This document shows, piece by piece, positions 15,202 to 22,536 of a DNA stretch of 64,000 nucleotides. Made by a program: the position numbers and the translations under genes. Every line of letters begins with the position of its first letter. Positions within the stretch are counted from its first letter, which is position 1. The notes under the pieces are model-generated. The model saw only the letters and a list, made by a program, of their open reading frames with translations. It was not told where the DNA came from and searched no databases. Source of the DNA: Halobacillus campisalis (GTDB taxonomy: Bacteria; Bacillota; Bacilli; Bacillales; Halobacillaceae); NCBI RefSeq assembly GCF_030345335.1, contig NZ_JAPVRC010000011.1, positions 1 through 64,000 of the forward strand, read 5' to 3'.

Positions 15202-15206
15202 TTAAT

Positions 15207-15239
15207 TATCTCGAAATCAAGTCTTACTGTATCTGGGGC
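15207..15239 (+). repeat. Cassette site 27
   Basis: TATCTCGAAATCAAGTCTT, ACTGTATCT, GGGGC. Confidence 0.83.
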
Positions 15240-15264
15240 TTAATGGCATAAGAAATATTCAAAG

Positions 15265-15287
15265 CCAGCGTTCGGTGCTGGTTTTTA
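15265..15287 (+). terminator. Rho-independent terminator
   Basis: CCAGC-gttcg-GTGCTGG stem-loop followed by a T run, just downstream of site 27. Confidence 0.65.
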
Positions 15288-15336
15288 TTTATGTTGGTAA
15301 GAGGAGAGAGAAGGATTATTGTGCATCGTAACCATA

Positions 15337-15592
15337 TGTAGACGTCAAGTCGAATTTTACACTTTTTGCTCGTTTCCCTTTTACACTTCTGCTTGAAAAA
15401 TACTTTTTCGGTTTTTCATCCGATGACTTTCCTCAGTCTCTCCACCATGTATGACCTCCACACGATGAAGTAAACGATCTAAAATAGCTGTCGTGATCCC
15501 TTGATCGCCAATCAAATTTCCCCATTCATCTGGACTTTTATTGGAAGTCAGGATGATCGAACTTCGTTCGTATAAATGGTTGATCGATCCTG
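15337..15592 (-). pseudogene. istB: IS21-family IstB 3-prime fragment and IS end
   Basis: Read on the minus strand, 15592 to 15381 encodes INHLYERSSIILTSNKSPDEW, LIGDQGITTAILDRLLHR and VEVIHGGE, the conserved C-terminal part of the IS21 helper ATPase IstB (sensor and arginine-finger region). It ends at a normal stop at 15381. The outer end TGTAGACGTCAAG at 15337 looks like the IS terminus. The front of istB and all of istA are missing; the break at about 15592 coincides exactly with the start of the conserved leader repeat. Confidence 0.8.
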
Positions 15593-15970
15593 GGGTCAGT
15601 CCCCCGGTACGTTAGAGAACTAAAGGGTGGCATAGTACCCATGGAGATTTGTTGGTAGTGCACCTCTTTTCGTAATATCATACAGTAGAAACAGACTTTC
15701 TTGTTTTCCTCTTTAGAGTGATGGTGCCTTACCCCTGCTTTACTAAAGCATTAGCATAGTGGGGTAAAGCACGTTAATAAATAGTTTTTCAGAAAGGGTC
15801 GTGTAGAGAAGTGATTCTCTGCAATGCGGTTTCTTATTATATTGGAATTGTAATAGAATTTAAGTTATCTACTTTTACGATACAAATATTTTTTTAAATT
15901 ATTGCGTATATCTCTCTAAAATGAGTCTTAAACAAACGGGCCGGTTAGTTGAAGACTGGAATTCGAGATA
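15592..15970 (+). repeat. Conserved leader plus compact site, copy A
   Basis: It begins GGGGTCAGTCCCCC, runs through GCGTTAGAGAACTAAAGG, GTTGGTAGTGC, ATCATACAGT, AGTGATGGTGCC, TAGTTTTTCAGAAAGG and GATTCTCTGCA, and ends in compact site 28. The same blocks in the same order occur at 52690-53025, the last part at 48615-48809, and the first part at 51638-51740. No protein is encoded. It lies directly before a run of cassettes. Confidence 0.75.
15909..15970 (+). repeat. Cassette site 28, compact palindrome (62 bp)
   Basis: TATCTCTCTAAAATGAGTCTT, AAACAAACGGGCC, GGTTAGTTGAAGACTGG, AATTCGAGATA. Both arms are present, with no internal terminator: the short form of the element. Confidence 0.82.
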
Positions 15971-16072
15971 ACTCTCTTTGTTTTTGTAAAAATTAGAAAC
16001 TATTTCTAATAAAAATCGTAATTATATTACAGGAAGAACTATTATGTTGGATGATTATTTGGAGGGATGAAA

Positions 16073-16237
16073 ATGAAGCAATTTGAGTACAGAGTGGAAG
16101 ATATTCAATTTCAATTAAAAGCAAATAATGATTTTAGTGCAGTGATGGAAGAAAAATTGAATTTTCTTGGTAAGGATGGTTGGGAACTAGCTGGAGTTAA
16201 TGGGACAGTTTTTTACTTTAAAAAAGAAGTGAAATAA
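16073..16237 (+). CDS. DUF4177-like small protein (54 aa)
   Basis: It begins MKQFEYRVEDIQFQL and contains LNFLGKDGWELAGVNGTVFYFKK, which matches the L-N-x-L-G-x-x-GWEL pattern of DUF4177, a small cytosolic beta-alpha-beta domain of unknown role. ATG 16073 is six bases after GGAGGG; an in-frame ATG at 16067 is too close to the ribosome site. Single-gene unit between sites 28 and 29. Confidence 0.72.
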   Translation: MKQFEYRVEDIQFQLKANNDFSAVMEEKLNFLGKDGWELAGVNGTVFYFKKEVK

Positions 16238-16239
16238 TT

Positions 16240-16329
16240 ACTTAACAATCGGGGGCAATTCTGAAATAAGGGAATAGAGCTCTTATAACCGTTTAGCACA
16301 GGTTATTTGAAGGCTCAGTTTCCAGATTG
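16240..16329 (+). repeat. Cassette site 29 (worn left arm, right arm present)
   Basis: Core TTAACAATCGGGGGCAATTCTG, hairpin-like AATTCTGAAATAAGGGAAT, right arm GCACAGGTTATTTGAAGGCT then CAGTTTCCAGAT. Confidence 0.7.
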
Positions 16330-16459
16330 GCGCATTTTAAAACTCAACTCGGAGATTAAACGTACATAATTATGCGTTGTTTTAGATCATTAATAATATT
16401 TAGCATAAACTGAAGGGCGTAATATTAGCCGTTAATAATCGCAACAGGAGGTGTTTTAA

Positions 16460-16759
16460 ATGCCGGTATGCCAGAAATGTGGAAGTCAATGGGCGTGGTC
16501 CGAATCTATTAAAAAATCATTTCAATTTTATAATGGAGCTAAATGCCAATACTGTGGGGAGAAACAGTTCCAAACCCAGAAAACTATGAGAAAAGTATCT
16601 TTAATAACAATGATTCCATTACTAATGTTACCTTTTGTTGTAGGTTTTGAAGTTCCCATTGGTATTGCGTTGATTATTTTTGTAGCTGCTGAATTCCTTT
16701 GCTTACTTTTATTTCCGCTTGTATTACAATTGTCTAATGAAGAACATCCACTTTGGTAA
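16460..16759 (+). CDS. TIGR04104-type zinc-ribbon membrane protein (99 aa)
   Basis: The N terminus has CQKCGSQWAW and KCQYCGEKQ: two Cys-x-x-Cys pairs about 23 residues apart, as in the cxxc_20_cxxc family. Two membrane helices follow (LITMIPLLMLPFVVGF; IALIIFVAAEFLCLLLFPLVL). ATG at 16460 after ACAGGAGG. The zinc ribbon is probably cytosolic; partner unknown. Shares its unit with the remnant 16820-16969. Confidence 0.83.
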   Translation: MPVCQKCGSQWAWSESIKKSFQFYNGAKCQYCGEKQFQTQKTMRKVSLITMIPLLMLPFVVGFEVPIGIALIIFVAAEFLCLLLFPLVLQLSNEEHPLW

Positions 16760-16819
16760 AATGGAGCTATTTTCTTTATCAGGATACGACCTATAAATCT
16801 GATTTGGGTATCAAGTTTT

Positions 16820-16969
16820 TTGGATCGCTCATTTTCAAAAAGGGATGCATACCAAGGGCTTTATGAATTTGAAATTAAAGCAGTCGAAGAACATCGTAAT
16901 AAAAGTTATTCAACCATAAAAGAATTCTATGATGCTTGGAAGTCTGAATTAAAGCTATTAACTATGTGA
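16820..16969 (+). pseudogene. Truncated ORF remnant (49 aa)
   Basis: An open frame from TTG 16820 encodes DRSFSKRDAYQGLYEFEIKAVE...FYDAWKSELKLLTM, a soluble helical C-terminal fragment without its own ribosome site. The frame upstream is closed. It looks like the tail of a larger protein that lost its front; family not recognised. Confidence 0.45.
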
Positions 16970-17058
16970 AAGGATAACTTGAAATTAAGTCATCCTTTCA
17001 TTAATATCGTGAAAAAATGTACTTAAACTAACCGATGACAAAGTAAAAAAATAATAGA

Positions 17059-17091
17059 TACCTCGAATTCGAGTCTTCATGAAACTGGGGC
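17059..17091 (+). repeat. Cassette site 30
   Basis: TACCTCGAATTCGAGTCTT (perfect CTCGAATTCGAG palindrome), CATGAAACT, GGGGC, then AACTCATCAATAGGGGTTGCTCCCTTTT, a terminator variant. Confidence 0.85.
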
Positions 17092-17265
17092 AACTCATCA
17101 ATAGGGGTTGCTCCCTTTTAATTAAGGGGTGAAGTATTGAAGTAACGGAGAAGGACTATTCAATATTGAAACTTATATTTTTCTATTTCGTAAAATATAT
17201 ATAGGTTCCGTATTTGAAATGAGTAGATACGCTTTTTCACCATTAGCTAATAAGGAGGAATTTGG

Positions 17266-17550
17266 ATGATGTGGTTAGGATTGGGTATTGCCATAGCGGG
17301 ATATTTAATTGGGGATGGATTAAAAAACTTTAAAAACCCAAACTCAAAAAATATTTTAGAATCTTTAGATGATAATGATGACCACGAACTAATTAAAGAA
17401 AATGAGGTTCATCATTTTATCGGTATTTCCAAGGAAGACGCCAAACATTTGATAGCCGAACACACAAGCATTCCGCATATTGTCATTAATAATAAGGTGT
17501 ATTATCAAAAAGCTAAATTACGTGAATGGTTAATGAAAATAGGAAGTTGA
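17266..17550 (+). CDS. Membrane-anchored protein with excisionase-like C-terminal domain (94 aa)
   Basis: One N-terminal helix (WLGLGIAIAGYLIGDGL), an acidic linker, then ISKEDAKHLIAEHTSIPHIVINNKVYYQKAKLREWLMKIG, which reads like a small winged helix of the excisionase/MerR type (helix, strand pair HIVINNKVYY, helix REWL). ATG 17266 lies 7 bases after AGGAGG. A DNA-binding fold tethered to the membrane would be unusual; the domain call is inferred. Immediately upstream of a lipoprotein gene. Confidence 0.65.
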   Translation: MMWLGLGIAIAGYLIGDGLKNFKNPNSKNILESLDDNDDHELIKENEVHHFIGISKEDAKHLIAEHTSIPHIVINNKVYYQKAKLREWLMKIGS

Positions 17551-17620
17551 CTATTGGATTGGTCGCTACAAAAGAAAGTAGCTATCATATACTTATCTTC
17601 TAAATAGTAAGGAGGAGATT

Positions 17621-18148
17621 ATGAGGACTTTCAGATTTTTATTTTTGGCTTTAACTCTTATATGTCTTTTATCACTAATGGGTTGTTCTGGCATACATGA
17701 TACGAAAGAAAAAACTGATAATGATAGTGAGGGTAAAGAAGGTAGTAACAATGAAGAGTTGGATGGTGCTTCAGAGGAGGCTGTTCCTGAGCCGCCAAAT
17801 CTAACCGTTTCTGTTGAAGAAGAGAACATTAGACCATCGCTTGGTACATATAGTTGGAGTGTAGACAATGGAGAAGGAACAGAAAGTTTAATAGAGTCGG
17901 GTTCTTTTGCACCACCAGAATTGGTTAAAGGTAATAATCCAATGCAGGTATCAGCCAATACCGATGTTGAATTAGACTTCGAAGAACAGCCGGAAAGGTA
18001 TTCCGTGAGAATATGGGGCGACGACAAAAATGTTGTAAACAATTCCGATGAGGTCGTTCTGTCTGACAAAGGAAAAAATGTTTACGAGGTGTTAGCACAT
18101 TGGGAGCAAGGTACTGCAAGTTATGCTTTTTCGTTAGATGTTGAATAA
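17621..18148 (+). CDS. Putative lipoprotein (175 aa)
   Basis: Signal peptide MRTFRFLFLALTLICLLSLMGC, lipobox LMGC, then an acidic Glu/Asp/Ser linker of about 35 residues and a beta-rich domain (NLTVSVEEENI; GTYSWSVDNGEGTES; ERYSVRIWG; YEVLAHWEQGTASYAFSLDVE). ATG at 17621 with AAGGAGG. The minus-strand frame opposite it is a shadow. No family recognised. Confidence 0.78.
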   Translation: MRTFRFLFLALTLICLLSLMGCSGIHDTKEKTDNDSEGKEGSNNEELDGASEEAVPEPPNLTVSVEEENIRPSLGTYSWSVDNGEGTESLIESGSFAPPELVKGNNPMQVSANTDVELDFEEQPERYSVRIWGDDKNVVNNSDEVVLSDKGKNVYEVLAHWEQGTASYAFSLDVE

Positions 18149-18149
18149 C

Positions 18150-18206
18150 TTCATTATTAAGCTGACGGGGGCAATTCTGAAATAAAAGAATTGCTCTCTT
18201 CTAAAT
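18150..18206 (+). repeat. Cassette site 31 (degenerate) with terminator
   Basis: Core AGCTGACGGGGGCAATTCTG, then GCAATTC...GAATTGCTCTCTTCT hairpin. The left arm is reduced to ACTTCATTATTA. Confidence 0.6.
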
Positions 18207-18212
18207 GTTTTT

Positions 18213-18290
18213 ACCCCTCTTGGAAACAAGAAAGCAATAACCCTTTATGAAAAATATGGTTTTAAGGGGGGTTTTATCGGAGATATCTTG
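18213..18290 (+). pseudogene. GNAT acetyltransferase C-terminal fragment
   Basis: TPLGNKKAITLYEKYGFKGGFIG is the classic last helix-strand of a GNAT N-acetyltransferase (N-x-x-AI-x-LYEKYGF). There is no start and nothing homologous upstream, so only the last 25 or so codons of the gene survive between sites 31 and 32. Confidence 0.7.
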
Positions 18291-18316
18291 ATATTGAGTC
18301 TTCATGATCATGGAGA
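18283..18316 (+). repeat. Cassette site 32
   Basis: TATCTTGATATTGAGTCTT, CATGATCAT, GGAGA. Last recognisable site of cluster 1. Confidence 0.65.
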
Positions 18317-18374
18317 ATTGTTTCACGCTGCTCTATAGCGAAATCATTACCTCTTCCTCTAAATCCAGCGAATA

Positions 18375-18665
18375 TTAAAAGATAAAAAGGATGAGATGAT
18401 AATGGATGCCTAAATCAAAGAGACCAGCGAACAAAAACATCATGGTTTGCCCAATACACATCCACATCATTAAAGCTGCGTGTTTTTCATTGTTTCTTTT
18501 AAATTCAAAAGCAAGAGAAAAACTCGTTGCGGCTAATGCTAGGAGAAAGTACCCTATTGGTATAATATCTATACCGAAAAATGATAAAATTTCAGGAATA
18601 ACTAGTAAGATGCTTATACCAATTAAAACTTTCGTAGTTCTAGTTAGGTGTAAAATAAAATCGAC
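18375..18665 (-). CDS. Membrane protein of unknown function (about 96 aa), no canonical start
   Basis: The minus-strand frame ending at 18375 encodes four convincing helices (TKVLIGISILLVIPEILSFF; IIPIGYFLLALAATSFSLAF; AALMMWMCIGQTMMFLFAGLF; YHLILFIF) with polar loop EFKRNNEKH. It lacks ATG, GTG or TTG at the front; GTC at 18665 sits next to AAAGGGG, so a GTG-to-GTC change may have silenced it. The plus-strand frame 18406-18675 is basic, repeat-like and is its shadow. Confidence 0.55.
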   Translation of the reverse strand, partial: VDFILHLTRTTKVLIGISILLVIPEILSFFGIDIIPIGYFLLALAATSFSLAFEFKRNNEKHAALMMWMCIGQTMMFLFAGLFDLGIHYHLILFIF

Positions 18666-18878
18666 CCCTTTCTGATTATTCTTTATGTTATCAAGAATAA
18701 GGGATAATTGGAAAAATATGATATGTATGTTAGCCGATATGGAATAGCTGATTTGGCAACCCTATTTCGGTGGCCAAGATGCTTAAAGTTACTACACACC
18801 CTTTCAGCAGATGACTATATAAATATTGAGTTTTATCCAATATTTTGGAATAATTCACATAATGAGGAGGGAGAACAT

Positions 18879-19130
18879 GTGAGAAGGAAGTTTGGAATAA
18901 TCTCTACTCTGTTATTTTTAGCAAGCCTGGCTGCCTACATAACGATGCTGTCGGGTAATGACGGTTTTCTTTTTGCGGGAGTGGTTATTTCTTTAGTAGG
19001 AGTGGTATTCGCCATATTCTCTGAAAAAGGACCTTACAGAAAGGTCGGATTCATTGGCAATGGATTGATCATCATAGTGACCATAATTATTCCATTAATA
19101 GTTACTACATTTTTCTGGAATACTCCGTAA
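18879..19130 (+). CDS. Small membrane protein (83 aa)
   Basis: GTG at 18879 with GAGGAGGGAG upstream. Three helices (FGIISTLLFLASLAAYITML; FLFAGVVISLVGVVFAIF; VGFIGNGLIIIVTIIIPLIVTTFF). The longer frame from 18708 is polar upstream of the ribosome site and is rejected as the start. Unknown family. Confidence 0.7.
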   Translation: MRRKFGIISTLLFLASLAAYITMLSGNDGFLFAGVVISLVGVVFAIFSEKGPYRKVGFIGNGLIIIVTIIIPLIVTTFFWNTP

Positions 19131-19213
19131 TTTTGAAGAGAAAGAGATTGCTGTTTCGATATCGAGTTTCAAGAGTTTAAAATTAAAGAAATGAGAGTAT
19201 AGGTCTTATAATG

Positions 19214-19272
19214 AAAGTGCCTGACCCCCAGTCCGTTAAAGGGCTAATGTGGTGGGGTTCAGGCACTTTTTT
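19214..19272 (+). terminator. Strong palindromic terminator/REP-like repeat
   Basis: AAAGTGCCTGACCCC ... GGGGTTCAGGCACTTTTTT, a long stem with a loop of about 28 bases. It resembles dispersed Bacillaceae palindromes carrying a TGACCCC/GGGGTCA core, like the leader starts in this window. Confidence 0.7.
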
Positions 19273-19686
19273 GGTTAATTAAAAGTTAATAAATACAACC
19301 CAATAAAGTGCAAAAGGAAATGTTTAAATACGAGTGAAAAGTAGAAGGAATCTCCTATATTTAGGTACCTTCTATCTTTCCGGTTTATCTTTTAAGCTCT
19401 TTATTATTAGTTTTTTTAAAAAAGAGTTTAAAAGAAATAGTTCACAATAGAACACAGAAGATGTGAGCACGAATCTTCGCTTAAGGTGTGTGTAGTTAGA
19501 AGCAAAACTATGTTTACTGAGAGGGCAATAGAGGGTTTTCTTTGAATAGGTTAAAATGTTGAAAAAATAATAAAGTAAAGATGAGGTTAAGATGAAAATT
19601 ATTAGATTTTTTTTCAATACATCTCTTTCCATATATTTGATACGATTTATATGTAGCATAAATTATTCCATTTAGGAGGCTAATAC
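19273..19686. other. Long intergenic stretch, promoter region
   Basis: No gene I can support. A minus-strand frame 19372-19659 is AT-rich, lacks a ribosome site and reads as low-quality sequence. A possible promoter TTGATA (near 19635) with an AT-rich -10 lies ahead of the secreted-protein gene. Confidence 0.4.
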
Positions 19687-20373
19687 ATCAATAAAAAGAG
19701 TTTAGTAGTAATTCCATTAGCAACCGGGCTGGTGTTTGGATCTTTACTTCCATCACAGACGACTGTATCTGCTGATACATCTAAGGTGAGTAAGGTGGAG
19801 GCACCATCACTCAGTAATGTAGATGGAGAATTGATTGAAGTGGCTGACCCTTATATCTCTTTAGAAGAAGGAAAGTTTGTGATAAGTAATGAAGCCGAAT
19901 TGAAAGAAAAAGTATCTAGTGAAGATTATCAATCAATTACCTCTTCTTTGAATCTTATGAATGATAATATTGAAAAATCAGAGAATCTTGTTCATGAAGA
20001 AGAAAGCGTAACAGTAGTAGGGAGTTCATCCGCTAATCCAGCAAGCAATCAAGTGTCTACCAATACAGTAACAGCTGCAAGTCAAGGGAAAAGTGGAGTA
20101 GATTATTACTGGTGGGGTTACAAAGTATTTTTTGACAGTTACCAAACACGGCAAATCCGCAATACACTTCTTGGTGGTGCAACAGCTGCTGGGGTAGCCA
20201 ATCAACTTTCTCCGTGGTTTTCCGCTCCGTCGGCTGCTATTAAAGCTATTTCAGGAGCGATTGCCGCTGGGGGGACAGGACTTGCCGGTATAATTGCTTC
20301 CAATGACAATGGAAATGGAATATGGATCCGAGTCACGGGTTATGCTGTTTATACTGGTATTGGACCTCAGTAA
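19687..20373 (+). CDS. Secreted hydrophobic-domain protein (228 aa), apparent ATC start
   Basis: A perfect TTTAGGAGG lies 7 bases before ATC at 19687; from there the frame reads NKKSLVVIPLATGLVFGSLLPSQTTVSAD, a full Sec signal peptide. The first canonical codon (GTG 19732) would cut the signal peptide in half. So ATC is either a rare start or a mutated ATG. The mature part has an acidic N-terminal region and a Gly/Ala-rich hydrophobic C-terminal domain (LLGGATAAGVANQLSPWF; IKAISGAIAAGGTGLAGIIA) ending in a beta segment. It resembles bacteriocin-like or membrane-inserting secreted proteins, but no family is certain. Confidence 0.7.
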   Translation: MNKKSLVVIPLATGLVFGSLLPSQTTVSADTSKVSKVEAPSLSNVDGELIEVADPYISLEEGKFVISNEAELKEKVSSEDYQSITSSLNLMNDNIEKSENLVHEEESVTVVGSSSANPASNQVSTNTVTAASQGKSGVDYYWWGYKVFFDSYQTRQIRNTLLGGATAAGVANQLSPWFSAPSAAIKAISGAIAAGGTGLAGIIASNDNGNGIWIRVTGYAVYTGIGPQ

Positions 20374-20376
20374 AGG

Positions 20377-20408
20377 TAAAAAGAACACCACCCTTGGTGT
20401 TCTTTTTA
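20377..20408. terminator. Bidirectional terminator
   Basis: AAAAAGAACACCA-ccct-TGGTGTTCTTTTT between the converging genes 19687-20373 (+) and 20406-20780 (-). Confidence 0.85.
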
Positions 20409-20780
20409 TGTTTTTAAGGAATTGATTGAAAGCGAAATGATAAAAGATATTGAATTCACCAATAACAAAGAAAATAGCACCAGGGTGATACTTTCTATGT
20501 ATTCAAAAGCACTAAGAAAAGCAAAAATTACGATACTTATATTCGTAACGTTATGTGAGAAGAAACCGCTTTTGTAGTTTACCATTCTCATTCGTTCATC
20601 TTTTGGCTCATTTGAATTGAAGAAGAATTCCGTTACAACACCTGTTAAACCAAATAAGATCATCACTAAAGAAAAAAGTAGAAAGTCAGTACCGTTAATT
20701 ACGAAATTACCAATTCCTATTAATAGAAAGATAACAGAAGAACTGTAATTCCTTCCATTTTTTAACGTTTCTGAGTTCAT
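20406..20780 (-). CDS. Four-helix membrane protein paired with an XRE regulator (124 aa)
   Basis: Four helices: SVIFLLIGIGNFVI, FLLFSLVMILFGLTGVV, ISIVIFAFLSAFEYI and ITLVLFSLLLVNSISFIISL; between 2 and 3 is NEPKDERMRMVNYKSG. The start overlaps the stop of 20780-20986 by one base (TAATG type), so the two are translationally coupled. Small XRE repressor/membrane-protein pairs of this layout are common in Firmicutes; the membrane protein may sense envelope state or modulate the regulator (inferred). Confidence 0.75.
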   Translation of the reverse strand: MNSETLKNGRNYSSSVIFLLIGIGNFVINGTDFLLFSLVMILFGLTGVVTEFFFNSNEPKDERMRMVNYKSGFFSHNVTNISIVIFAFLSAFEYIESITLVLFSLLLVNSISFIISLSINSLKT

Positions 20781-20986
20781 TACACCTTGTCCTCCTCATA
20801 GTAAAAAAGTTCATCAATTCTTACGTTAAACACTCTTGCTAGTTTAAAGCTTAGTTCAAGGGAAGGATTAAACTTTCCTTTTTCAATCGAAATAATCGTT
20901 TGTCTGGAAACATTCACTTGAGCGGCTAAATAACTTTGAGAAAACTTGTAGTCTTTCCTATATTCTGTTAAAAAATTCTTAATCAT
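20780..20986 (-). CDS. XRE-family HTH regulator (68 aa)
   Basis: A single Cro/CI-type HTH: LTEYRKDYKFSQSYLAAQVNVSRQTIISIEKGKFNPSLELSFKLARVFNV, followed by IDELFYYEEDKV. This is the compact 65-70 aa class that usually represses its own operon. ATG at 20986. Co-transcribed with the downstream membrane protein. Confidence 0.88.
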   Translation of the reverse strand: MIKNFLTEYRKDYKFSQSYLAAQVNVSRQTIISIEKGKFNPSLELSFKLARVFNVRIDELFYYEEDKV

Positions 20987-21279
20987 TGAATCACTCCGTA
21001 TTACCGAGTATAAAAGATAAGAGATGATATGTAAAGTTTTGTTTACACATTTTTTTATTTTAATAGAAACTAATAGAATCTTATAAAGTGAGTTATATCA
21101 TTTAATTTATTGACCAAGTGATGTGATCTTGTGATCGAGAAAGAAGATTAGGGTAGCGTGAGGAAAAGCTTTAATTTGTAATTTTTCCCTTCTATACATT
21201 AATTTAGATGTTATTATAGTAATAAATAATGATGTTCGTAATAACTTAAATGTATAAAATAGGGGGGGTTCATAAAGAG

Positions 21280-22536
21280 ATGGGGATCGGGTCTTTAATT
21301 CAAAACAGAAGGAAAGAATTAAAGTTAACTCAAGAGGAGTTAAGTAATGGGATTTGTTCCATTACTTATATAAGTAAAGTAGAAAACAATAATATTCAAC
21401 CTCATAAAGAAATACTGGACTACTTACTAGAACGGTTAAGCATAGACCCAAAAGACTTAGCTTTATTCGATTCGGAAACAATGAATGAAAAAGCACGTAA
21501 TGTATATAAGGCTATGGAAAGTCCAAAAACCTATTCACAAGCAAAAGAGCTGGTTCCTGATTTTATGGATTGCTATTATCAGAATACTAACCCTGCGACA
21601 AAAGCCACTTGCAGTATAGTGATAGCTTATTTTAATATAAAAGAAAAAAAATATAAGGAAGCCATTCCTTATATAGAGTTTGTGGATAATCATTTTGAAC
21701 TTATACCAAAAGACCTGCAATATAATGCTCTTAAAACAAAAGGTTTCTACTTTCATCAAACAGGCAAATTAAAAGACGCTTTGAACATATACTTACAAGC
21801 TGAAGATTATGCGAAACAACAGGAAATAATAGATCAGGAGTTACTTTATCAACTAGGGATGCTCCATTCTAAGCTTAATCAATTTAAAGTATCTAATGAT
21901 TATCTGAGTAAAGCATTAAAAGCATATAATTCACTTCTAAATGTAAAGAGAATTATAGAGTGTAATATGATTATTGGTATAAATTACAGCCGACAAGGGA
22001 CATACAATAAAGCAAAAGAGGTCTTCCTTACTTTATTGAATAATGATGAAGGAACCATTAACCAAGCTTATTTAAGTAGTATCCATCATAATTTAGGGAT
22101 TGTGTTTTTATACATGGATGAGATGGATACAGCTATTAACTATTTTAAAGAAGCTATGGCATTAAAAAATAAAGATGAAGATAAGATTTATACTCTATAT
22201 TATTTAGCCTATATAAACAAGCATAGAGAAAATTATGATGAAATGATGGACTACTTAAACCGAGGTATCAATTATAGTCAAAATAATCTTGCCATGCATT
22301 ATAAGTTTAGGATATTCAAACTAAACGTGCTGGGGAAGAAGCAGCAATTAATTACTCTTATGGAAAATGAGATTCTAGCATATTTCAAATTAACTCACCC
22401 AGTGGTTTACCAAGAGATTCTTTTGTTATTAGCTGAACTGCATAAGGGTCTAAGCCAGTACAAGAAAAGTACGTATTACTTGGAAAAGTATATTAATTTA
22501 AATCAAATTAAAAGCAGAAAGGAAGTATTATTATGA
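21280..22536 (+). CDS. nprR: NprR-like quorum-sensing regulator: XRE HTH plus TPR domain (418 aa)
   Basis: Residues 1-60 are an XRE HTH (MGIGSLIQNRRKELKLTQEEL; ITYISKVENN). The rest is a run of TPR-like helix pairs (YLQAEDYAKQQEIIDQELLYQLGMLHSKLNQF; SSIHHNLGIVFLYMDEMDTAINYFKEAM; YLEKYINLNQI). HTH plus C-terminal TPR and the length near 420 match RRNPP regulators, NprR best. ATG 21280 after a GGGGGGG run. Its stop overlaps the start of a small secreted-peptide gene, the standard arrangement for RRNPP receptor and signal. It should bind the re-imported peptide and control target genes. Confidence 0.85.
   Translation: MGIGSLIQNRRKELKLTQEELSNGICSITYISKVENNNIQPHKEILDYLLERLSIDPKDLALFDSETMNEKARNVYKAMESPKTYSQAKELVPDFMDCYYQNTNPATKATCSIVIAYFNIKEKKYKEAIPYIEFVDNHFELIPKDLQYNALKTKGFYFHQTGKLKDALNIYLQAEDYAKQQEIIDQELLYQLGMLHSKLNQFKVSNDYLSKALKAYNSLLNVKRIIECNMIIGINYSRQGTYNKAKEVFLTLLNNDEGTINQAYLSSIHHNLGIVFLYMDEMDTAINYFKEAMALKNKDEDKIYTLYYLAYINKHRENYDEMMDYLNRGINYSQNNLAMHYKFRIFKLNVLGKKQQLITLMENEILAYFKLTHPVVYQEILLLLAELHKGLSQYKKSTYYLEKYINLNQIKSRKEVLL

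Noticed and set aside
17593-18069. Minus-strand ORF of 158 codons
   Set aside because: Ser/Leu-rich mirror of the lipoprotein gene on the other strand; no ribosome site.
185-18316. CRISPR array
   Set aside because: The repeats are regularly present but the spacing is gene-sized (about 200-900 bp), the repeats are imperfect, and the intervals are coding. No cas genes.
185-18316. Classic integron with IntI
   Set aside because: No tyrosine recombinase or promoter-bearing integrase gene is visible anywhere in the 64 kb, and the site plan differs from attC; I therefore call it integron-like only.
185-18316. Simple MITE invasion
   Set aside because: Copies keep one orientation, lie one per gene, and the duplicated unit ends inside the core. 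I saw no clear target-site duplications. Not fully excluded without strain comparison.
18406-18675. Plus-strand ORF of 89 codons
   Set aside because: Its composition is poor and it lacks a ribosome site; the opposite strand encodes a convincing four-helix membrane protein.
19372-19659. Minus-strand ORF of 95 codons
   Set aside because: AT-rich stretch before a promoter, without a start signal.
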